Origin: Pseudomonadota bacterium
Lineage (GTDB): Bacteria; Pseudomonadota; Gammaproteobacteria; Burkholderiales; Nitrosomonadaceae
Direction of reading: 5' to 3'
DNA: 10,157 nt
Assembly: GCA_018240935.1 (NCBI GenBank)
Contig: JAFEEV010000320.1
Span: 1 to 10,157 of the forward strand
Shown here in pieces: positions 1-4,544 of this stretch. Under the pieces are notes generated by a model. It was given only the letters and a program-made list of their open reading frames with translations, made no database searches and was not told the origin of the DNA. The position numbers and the translations under genes were made by a program. Position 1 is the stretch's first letter. Every line of letters starts with the position of its first letter.

Positions 1-541
1 AGCGCCTGAGCAAGTACAAATATTACTAAATGAGTTACCCGAGCATTTGGTTGACTTGGTAAAGTTTTCACTTTCAACAGGATTACGCAAACGCAATGTT
101 ACTGAATTGGAATGGTCGCAGGTTGATTTGCAGAGAAATGTTGCATGGATTCATGCAGATCAAGCCAAAGCAAGAAAAAGCATTCATATTTCACTGAATG
201 CAACAGCTATGGAAGTTCTGAGAAAGCAGGTTGGCAAACATTCGTTAAGAGTGTTTACTTATCAAGGAAAACCAATTATTCAGGTCAATACCAGGGCATG
301 GCGAAAGGCATTAAGAAGAGCAGGTATAGAAGACTTTCGCTGGCATGATTTGCGCCATACTTGGGCCAGCTGGTTAACTCAGAAGGGTGTACCGCTAAAT
401 GTAATTCAAGAAATGGGAGCTTGGGAGTCAACTGAGATGGTGAAACGTTATGCTCATTTGGCACCCGAACAATTCAGAAAACATGCAATGGTTGTAGATG
501 AAATTCTGAATGACACAATTTTGACACAAGTGGAAAATTAG
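1..541 (+). CDS. Tyrosine recombinase (phage/island integrase), C-terminal part only
   Basis: The reading frame is open from the first full codon at position 2 and ends in TAG at 539-541, so only the last 179 residues are present; the N-terminal DNA-binding part lies outside the window. A TTG at 47 is in frame but is clearly internal. The visible part is the catalytic domain of a tyrosine recombinase, the family that integrates and excises phages and genomic islands. Counting from codon 2, the active-site set is: Arg29 in TGLRKRN, a likely catalytic Lys in the QAKARK segment (about 56-59), HDLRH at 115-119 (His115, Arg118), Trp141 in GAWES taking the place of the second His, and the nucleophile Tyr150 in VKRYAHL. 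All are intact, so the enzyme may be active. The gene points at the 3' end of a tRNA-Thr gene 34 bases away, which suggests that this tRNA is the integration site and that the element extends leftwards. The family assignment is firm; element type and activity are inference. Confidence 0.93.
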   Translation, partial: APEQVQILLNELPEHLVDLVKFSLSTGLRKRNVTELEWSQVDLQRNVAWIHADQAKARKSIHISLNATAMEVLRKQVGKHSLRVFTYQGKPIIQVNTRAWRKALRRAGIEDFRWHDLRHTWASWLTQKGVPLNVIQEMGAWESTEMVKRYAHLAPEQFRKHAMVVDEILNDTILTQVEN

Positions 542-547
542 AAGATG

Positions 548-576
548 ATAAAATCAATATAACTCATTGATTTTAT
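548..576. terminator. A/T-rich inverted repeat between integrase and tRNA, possible bidirectional terminator
   Basis: An 11-bp perfect inverted repeat lies at 548-558 and 566-576 (right arm ATTGATTTTAT) with a 7-base loop. It starts at the last base of the tRNA CCA end and ends 7 bases after the integrase stop. On each strand the 3' arm contains a run of four T. The stem is almost all A/T, so it is weak as an intrinsic terminator. It could end both convergent transcripts, or be part of the recombination site of the element. Position and symmetry are seen; function is inferred. Confidence 0.45.
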
Positions 577-651
577 GGTGCCGACACCAAGAATCGAACT
601 CGGGACCTTCTGATTACAAATCAGCTGCTCTACCATCTGAGCTATGCCGGC
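576..651 (-). tRNA. tRNA-Thr (anticodon UGU)
   Basis: The minus strand folds into a canonical cloverleaf. The acceptor stem GCCGGCA (651-645) pairs with TGTCGGC (586-580) through one G-U. The D arm has GCTC/GAGC. The anticodon loop is TTTGTAA with anticodon TGT at 618-616 (threonine, ACA codons and by wobble ACG). The T arm is CCGAG/CTTGG around TTCGATT. The discriminator base is A at 579, and CCA is encoded at 578-576. The first pair of the anticodon stem (27-43) is a G-A mismatch; the rest pairs. The gene sits 25 bases after sspB on the same strand, so it may be read through from that operon, as no clear promoter is seen in the gap. Its 3' end faces the integrase, making it the likely attachment site. 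Confidence 0.95.
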
Positions 652-676
652 ATTAAATGAGAAAAATTAGAGATGC

Positions 677-1099
677 TTACTTGATGATTCGTAGTTTAGG
701 TTTACTTGAAGCTTTGGTTTGAGGAATCAACGAATCTTGCGTTGAATTACTTGATCGTTGATTTGTCATTTTATCTTGCGCTTCCTCATCTTCTGATGAG
801 AATGCCATTCCCTGATTGACTTCCTTGGCAAATATTCCTTTAACTGCATCTAATGGAATATCAAGATCACGTGATATTCCATTAAAACGAGCGCTAAAAG
901 TAATAGATTCATTATTTATGTTCAATCCTTGAACGGCTTTCGCACTAATATTGAAAATAATCTCACCATTTTTTACGTATTCTTGCGGCACGTCCAATTC
1001 AGGGCCGGCCTTCACCGATACAAAAGGTGTAAAACCGCTATCTATGCACCAATCATAAATCGAACGAATTAAATAAGGCTTTGTTGAATTAATGCTCAT
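677..1099 (-). CDS. sspB: SspB, ClpXP adaptor (stringent starvation protein B)
   Basis: SspB delivers substrates, above all ssrA-tagged products of stalled ribosomes, to the ClpXP protease in the cytoplasm. The 140-residue protein matches the family layout. A folded substrate-binding domain covers about residues 5-100 (it starts KPYLIRSIYDWC and includes the EIIFNIS and ITFSARFNG strands). An acidic, Ser/Asn/Gln-rich flexible linker follows at about 101-132. The extreme C-terminus KPKLRIIK (133-140) is the ClpX-binding tail, where E. coli ends in a similar LRVVK-type sequence. The ATG overlaps the sspA stop codon (ATGA, 1099-1096), so translation is probably coupled to sspA. A perfect 13-bp inverted repeat lies inside the gene at 851-884. 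The identification is confident; substrate range in this organism is not visible. Confidence 0.96.
   Translation of the reverse strand: MSINSTKPYLIRSIYDWCIDSGFTPFVSVKAGPELDVPQEYVKNGEIIFNISAKAVQGLNINNESITFSARFNGISRDLDIPLDAVKGIFAKEVNQGMAFSSEDEEAQDKMTNQRSSNSTQDSLIPQTKASSKPKLRIIK
851..884. repeat. Perfect 13-bp inverted repeat inside sspB
   Basis: The arms TAATGGAATATCA (851-863) and TGATATTCCATTA (872-884) are perfectly complementary around an 8-base spacer. The centre also holds a second, overlapping palindrome ATCACGTGAT (866-875). The repeat encodes ordinary SspB residues (about 73-84, in the NGISRDLDIPL segment), so it sits in conserved coding sequence. No T-tract follows on the sspB sense strand, so it is not a typical intrinsic terminator. 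Confidence 0.85.
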
Positions 1100-1695
1100 T
1101 TTCGCATCACTTTTTCTGAAGCTGATAAAGCATCGATGAATAATGGGCGACTGAATAATCTTTCAGAATATTTCAGCAATGACGCCGCTTGTTTTGGCAA
1201 GCGAATGCCGTAATATTCTAAACGCCACAGAAGTGGTGCAATTGCCACATCCAGCATTGAAAATTCATCTCCCAACATGAATTTTTGCTTTTCAAAAATT
1301 GGCGATATCATCGTCAAATTCTCAGCGATGGTTGCCTGGGCTCTTTCTTTCGCCTTCTGATCTGTTCCGTCAAATGCAGCGATATGACAGAACAATTCTT
1401 GTTCAAAACGAAACAACAACAAACGCGCGCGCGCGCGCATCACAGGGTCGGCGGGCATCAGTTGTGGATGTGGAAAGCGATCATCTATATATTCGTTGAT
1501 AATATTTGATTCATACAATATCAGATCGCGTTCCACAAGCACCGGCGCTTTACCATAAGGACTCATTACTGCCAAGTCCTCTGATTTATTATTTGGATCA
1601 ACATCTATTACTTGAAAGTCCATATCTTTCTCGTGCAAAACTATCCTGCAGCGATGACTATAGGGACATGTAATTGTTGAATATAACGTCATCAT
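1096..1695 (-). CDS. sspA: SspA, stringent starvation protein A (GST-fold, RNA polymerase-associated)
   Basis: SspA is a glutathione-S-transferase-fold protein without known GST activity. In E. coli it binds RNA polymerase and affects stationary-phase, acid-tolerance and phage-related transcription. The chosen start is the ATG at 1695 (199 residues, beginning MMTLYSTITCPYSHRC); a second ATG follows at 1692. A TTG at 1734 would add 13 residues that do not resemble the family start, so I reject it. The thioredoxin-like N-terminal domain (about 1-75) is followed by an all-helical C-terminal domain (about 85-195). FPHPQLMP at 74-81 corresponds to the surface Pro-His-Pro region of the family. The gene lies 46 bases after petC and overlaps sspB by 4 bases, so it probably belongs to the pet operon. 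A (CG)n run encodes residues 87-91. An inverted repeat encloses its start codon. Confidence 0.95.
   Translation of the reverse strand: MMTLYSTITCPYSHRCRIVLHEKDMDFQVIDVDPNNKSEDLAVMSPYGKAPVLVERDLILYESNIINEYIDDRFPHPQLMPADPVMRARARLLLFRFEQELFCHIAAFDGTDQKAKERAQATIAENLTMISPIFEKQKFMLGDEFSMLDVAIAPLLWRLEYYGIRLPKQAASLLKYSERLFSRPLFIDALSASEKVMRK
1424..1438. repeat. (CG)n dinucleotide tract inside sspA
   Basis: Fifteen bases of strictly alternating C and G (seven CG units plus C) stand at 1424-1438, encoding the Arg-Ala alternation of SspA at residues 87-91. Nearby at 1412-1422 is a short run of CAA-type triplets. Alternating CG runs can adopt Z-DNA and are prone to replication slippage; a change of one 2-bp unit would shift the sspA frame. 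The tract is seen directly, its variability is not. Confidence 0.9.
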
Positions 1696-1736
1696 AATTT
1701 CTATTTTTTGACTAAATATATTTATATTCAGCAATT
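1672..1736 (-). promoter_or_regulatory. Inverted repeat enclosing the sspA ribosome-binding region and start codon
   Basis: On the plus strand AATTGTTGAATATAA (1672-1686) faces TTATATTCAGCAATT (1722-1736), pairing at 14 of 15 positions with a 35-base loop. In the sspA mRNA the upstream arm lies in the petC-sspA gap and the downstream arm covers sspA codons 3-8. The weak Shine-Dalgarno region and both candidate ATGs (1695, 1692) are in the loop or at its edge. Such a stem could set translation of sspA relative to petC. The symmetry is visible; a regulatory role is inference. Confidence 0.4.
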
Positions 1737-1741
1737 CAACA

Positions 1742-2464
1742 TCAATGAATATCCTTCCAATATTCTTTCTTCAATGCATATGATAAAACCAGCATACCCA
1801 ACAAGAAAATCATTACTTCAATTCCCAATTTTTTTCGTGCATTGGCATGCGGCTCACCCAAATAAACCAAGTAATTAACCAGATCACCAACAAACTTGTC
1901 ATAATCAGTTGCACTTAATTGACCAGGTTTTGCTAGCGTCAAGCTTTTTTGTTCACCTTTATCAGATGTTTTGACAATCAGCTTTTGTTCGCCTTGCAAC
2001 TGATATAAAACATGTGGCATTGCGACACGATCAAAAACCAAATTATTCCATCCGGTATGTGTTGCATCATCACGATAAAACGCACGCAGGTAAGTATATA
2101 ACCAATCGGCGCCCCGGGCACGGGCAATCACGGATAGATCCGGCGGCACAACACCAAACCACTCCTCCCCTTCTTTCTTGCGCATGGCTGACTGCATCAG
2201 ATCACCAACTTTCTGACCTGTGAAGACCAGCTTGTTGAGAATTTCTTCGTTTGTAAATCCGATATCGCGATGCCGGTTGTAACGCATGTAGCTTGCGCCG
2301 TGACAGGTCAGGCAATAATTAACAAAACTTTCCGCACCGCGTTTCAATGAAGCATTATCGGTTATATCTACCGGAGCACGATCTAATGGCATACCGGATT
2401 CACCAGCTGAAACACTCAATGGAGTCAAACACAAGATTAATAAAGCAATCGTTATTTTCTTCAT
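1742..2464 (-). CDS. petC: Cytochrome c1, bc1 complex subunit
   Basis: This is the c-type haem subunit of the quinol:cytochrome c oxidoreductase; it passes electrons from the Rieske centre to soluble or membrane-bound cytochrome c on the periplasmic side. The 240-residue precursor has a Sec signal peptide (KK, then a hydrophobic stretch at about 5-18, probable cleavage after SVSA at residue 20). The covalent haem site is CLTCH at 51-55. A likely axial Met is Met149 in VAMPH. A C-terminal membrane anchor at about 214-231 is followed by a basic cytoplasmic tail, KKEYWKDIH. The start ATG is 4 bases after the petB stop, with an AGAG-type ribosome site inside the petB tail. A 46-base gap then leads to sspA. 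All key residues are present and the length is normal for a bacterial cytochrome c1 that is a separate gene rather than fused to cytochrome b. Confidence 0.97.
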   Translation of the reverse strand: MKKITIALLILCLTPLSVSAGESGMPLDRAPVDITDNASLKRGAESFVNYCLTCHGASYMRYNRHRDIGFTNEEILNKLVFTGQKVGDLMQSAMRKKEGEEWFGVVPPDLSVIARARGADWLYTYLRAFYRDDATHTGWNNLVFDRVAMPHVLYQLQGEQKLIVKTSDKGEQKSLTLAKPGQLSATDYDKFVGDLVNYLVYLGEPHANARKKLGIEVMIFLLGMLVLSYALKKEYWKDIH

Positions 2465-2468
2465 TTTT

Positions 2469-3716
2469 CTACTCTTTTAGTCTTTTTGGTTCAGGCTTTG
2501 TTTTATCTATCTTGCTATACCACGGCATTAAAATAAAGAACGCAAAATAAATGACGGTAAAGATCTGCGCCAATAATGTATACAAAGGCGTCGGAGATTT
2601 CGTTCCCAGCCAACCCAGTACAAAAAAGCTAATCACGAAGAGTGTCAATGCCACTTTGAAATAAGGACCTTTGTAGCGTATCGACTTGACAGGACTCCGG
2701 TCCAGCCATGGCAGAAAACAGAAAATCACCACCGAGCCCGCCATCAAAATCACACCCCACAATTTTGCATCGACCCCGAGAAAATTAACTGTTACAGCCC
2801 GCAACATCGAATAATAGGGTGTGAAATACCAGACAGGTGCAATATGATCCGGCGTTTGCAGTGTATTTGCAGGTATAAAATTATTATACTCAAGGAAATA
2901 CCCTCCCATTTCGGGTGCAAAAAAGATAATTCCGCAGAATACGATCAGAAATACCACGACCCCAACGATATCCTTAACTGTGTAATAAGGATGAAATGGA
3001 ATACCATCTACTGGAATACCGGTTGCAGGATTTTTATTTTCTTTTATTTCGATCCCATCCGGATTGTTTGATCCGGTTTCATGCAGCGCAAGAATATGAA
3101 CAAAAACCAGAACCAGCAATACTAAAGGCAGTGTTACGACATGGTAGGCGAAGAAGCGGTTTAGCGCTGCATCAGAGAGCGTGAAGTCACCCAATAACCA
3201 TTGCTGCAATATTTCACCTATGCTCGGAATTGCTCCAAACATACTGACAATTACTTGCGCTCCCCAATATGACATTTGCCCCCATGGCAAAATGTATCCG
3301 GTAAAGGCCAAACTCATCAAAACAAAAAATATGACCATACCGATCAGCCACAGCAGCTCTCTCGGCTTCCGGTATGAACCGTACATCATTCCACGGAACA
3401 TATGGAGATAAACCACCACAAAGAACATCGATGCTCCAGTCGAATGCATGTACCGGATTAACCAGCCATAATCCACATCACGCATAATATATTCAACCGA
3501 TGCGAAAGCTTGACTCGCATCCGGCTTATAATTCATGGTGAGAAAAATTCCTGTCAGCAGCTGGTTGACCAAAACCAGCAAAGCCAACGAACCGAAGAAG
3601 TACCAGAAATTGAAGTTCTTCGGTGCATAGTATTCCGACAAATGCGCTTTCCAGTTTGAGGTCAGTGGAAAACGTTTATCGATCCAAGCAATCATTGAAT
3701 TAAATAAATTACTCAT
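2469..3716 (-). CDS. petB: Cytochrome b, bc1 complex subunit
   Basis: This membrane subunit holds haems bL and bH and forms the quinol oxidation (Qo) and quinone reduction (Qi) sites. I start it at the ATG at 3716 (415 residues, MSNLFNSMIAW), one base after the petA stop, with a strong purine-rich ribosome site (GAGGGGG) in the petA tail. A longer frame to 3746 overlaps petA and lacks family similarity. Eight hydrophobic segments are expected and seen between about residues 38 and 400. Haem ligands are His91 and His105 in helix B and His192 and His207 in helix D. The helix D pair is 15 apart, one more than in mitochondrial and Rhodobacter cytochrome b. The Qo motif reads PVWY at 294-297, so the usual PEWY glutamate is Val295; I recall this variant from other beta/gammaproteobacteria. 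The gene is fused to neither petA nor petC. Confidence 0.97.
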   Translation of the reverse strand: MSNLFNSMIAWIDKRFPLTSNWKAHLSEYYAPKNFNFWYFFGSLALLVLVNQLLTGIFLTMNYKPDASQAFASVEYIMRDVDYGWLIRYMHSTGASMFFVVVYLHMFRGMMYGSYRKPRELLWLIGMVIFFVLMSLAFTGYILPWGQMSYWGAQVIVSMFGAIPSIGEILQQWLLGDFTLSDAALNRFFAYHVVTLPLVLLVLVFVHILALHETGSNNPDGIEIKENKNPATGIPVDGIPFHPYYTVKDIVGVVVFLIVFCGIIFFAPEMGGYFLEYNNFIPANTLQTPDHIAPVWYFTPYYSMLRAVTVNFLGVDAKLWGVILMAGSVVIFCFLPWLDRSPVKSIRYKGPYFKVALTLFVISFFVLGWLGTKSPTPLYTLLAQIFTVIYFAFFILMPWYSKIDKTKPEPKRLKE

Positions 3717-3717
3717 T

Positions 3718-4326
3718 TTACGCAGCCCCCTCGCTTTCAGAACCAATTAAAAGCCGACTGTCGCTCAAATATACATGAGGAGGAACAACCAGATTGGTCG
3801 GTGCCGGTACATGCTTATAGACGCGCCCCGCCAAATCAAATTTAGAACCGTGACAAGGACAGAAAAAACCGCCCAGCCAATCGGCTCCAAGATCCGCTGG
3901 CGCAACATCTTTTCTAAATACGGGCGAACAACCCAAGTGCGTACACACCCCCTCAACGACCAGAAATTCCGGTTTTATTGAGCGCGTGCGATTTTTCGCA
4001 TAATCCGGTTGCTGTTTCTTATCCGAATTCGGATCAGCAAGCTGATCTTCCACTTTTACCAAGCTTTCCAACATTTCCGGCGTACGATTCAAGACCCATA
4101 CAACTTTCCCACGCCACTCAACCATCAATAACATCCCTGGCTCAAGCTTTGATATATCCACTTCAACCGGCGCCCCAGCTGCTTTTGCCCGTTCGCTTGG
4201 CATCATACTCAATAAAAAAGGCGTTGCAATCGCAGCGCCTGCAATTCCGCCCGCTACTGAGGTCGCGGCAACCAGGAATTTTCTCCTGCCGCTCATCTCA
4301 TCATTGATACTGAAACTATCCGCCAT
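3718..4326 (-). CDS. petA: Rieske iron-sulfur protein, bc1 complex subunit
   Basis: The Rieske protein carries a 2Fe-2S centre that takes the first electron from quinol at the Qo site and moves to cytochrome c1. With the ATG at 4326 it has 202 residues (MADSFSINDE). An in-frame TTG at 4332 adds only two residues. A twin-arginine signal SGRRKFL (12-18) precedes an uncleaved membrane anchor at about 18-41, as is typical for Tat-exported Rieske subunits. The cluster motifs are CTHLGC at 128-133 (ligands Cys128, His130) and CPCHGS at 156-161 (ligands Cys156, His159); Cys133 and Cys158 form the expected disulfide. Residues 92-120 are a charged insertion before the cluster domain. It is first in the petABC-sspAB run, and a GGA element about 11 bases upstream of the ATG may serve as ribosome site. 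Confidence 0.97.
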   Translation of the reverse strand: MADSFSINDEMSGRRKFLVAATSVAGGIAGAAIATPFLLSMMPSERAKAAGAPVEVDISKLEPGMLLMVEWRGKVVWVLNRTPEMLESLVKVEDQLADPNSDKKQQPDYAKNRTRSIKPEFLVVEGVCTHLGCSPVFRKDVAPADLGADWLGGFFCPCHGSKFDLAGRVYKHVPAPTNLVVPPHVYLSDSRLLIGSESEGAA

Positions 4327-4544
4327 TTTCAATTATTCCATCAGTAATATTTTTTTCGTAAAGTTAAATACAACAAAAGAAAAAGCTTTTTTTCAATCCC
4401 TATTAATTTCACCCGTTAATTTACATCATGCAAAACTGGCGCGCAGTATACCACAATCGTCTTAAGGATTATAGAAATCTTGGAAGATTTCTAAGAGCCG
4501 CGAATCAATCGATCAGCATTAACTCAGTTATTGTTTAAGTTGAA
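4327..4544 (-). promoter_or_regulatory. secA-petA intergenic region with candidate pet promoter
   Basis: These 218 bases separate the secA stop from the petA start, both on the minus strand, and should contain the operon promoter. On the minus strand two -10-like hexamers are visible: TATAAT at 4473-4468 and TATACT at 4449-4444. Neither has a convincing TTGACA-like partner at 16-18 bases. The TATAAT overlaps the left end of the palindrome at 4472-4493. A run centred on AAAAAGCTTTTT (4380-4391) is A/T-rich leader sequence. No small gene was recognised here. The promoter call rests only on hexamer matches. Confidence 0.35.
4472..4493. repeat. 10-bp near-perfect palindrome downstream of secA
   Basis: TAGAAATCTT (4472-4481) and AAGATTTCTA (4484-4493) are exact reverse complements separated by two bases. 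In secA mRNA this would form a hairpin about 50 bases after the stop, but it has no following T-tract. The near-zero spacer and full symmetry also suit a binding site for a dimeric regulator, overlapping a TATAAT on the petA side. The symmetry is certain; the choice between mRNA hairpin and operator is open. Confidence 0.75.

Noticed and set aside
180..201. 7-bp hairpin GCATTCA/TGAATGC in the integrase gene
   Set aside because: Arms of this length are expected several times per 10 kb by chance.
3978..4307. Plus-strand open frame opposite petA
   Set aside because: Antisense to the Rieske gene, low-complexity translation, no ribosome site; not a gene.
4380..4391. AAAAAGCTTTTT as a possible terminator before petA
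   Set aside because: The stem is almost only A/T and would sit in the petA leader; a terminator there makes little sense.
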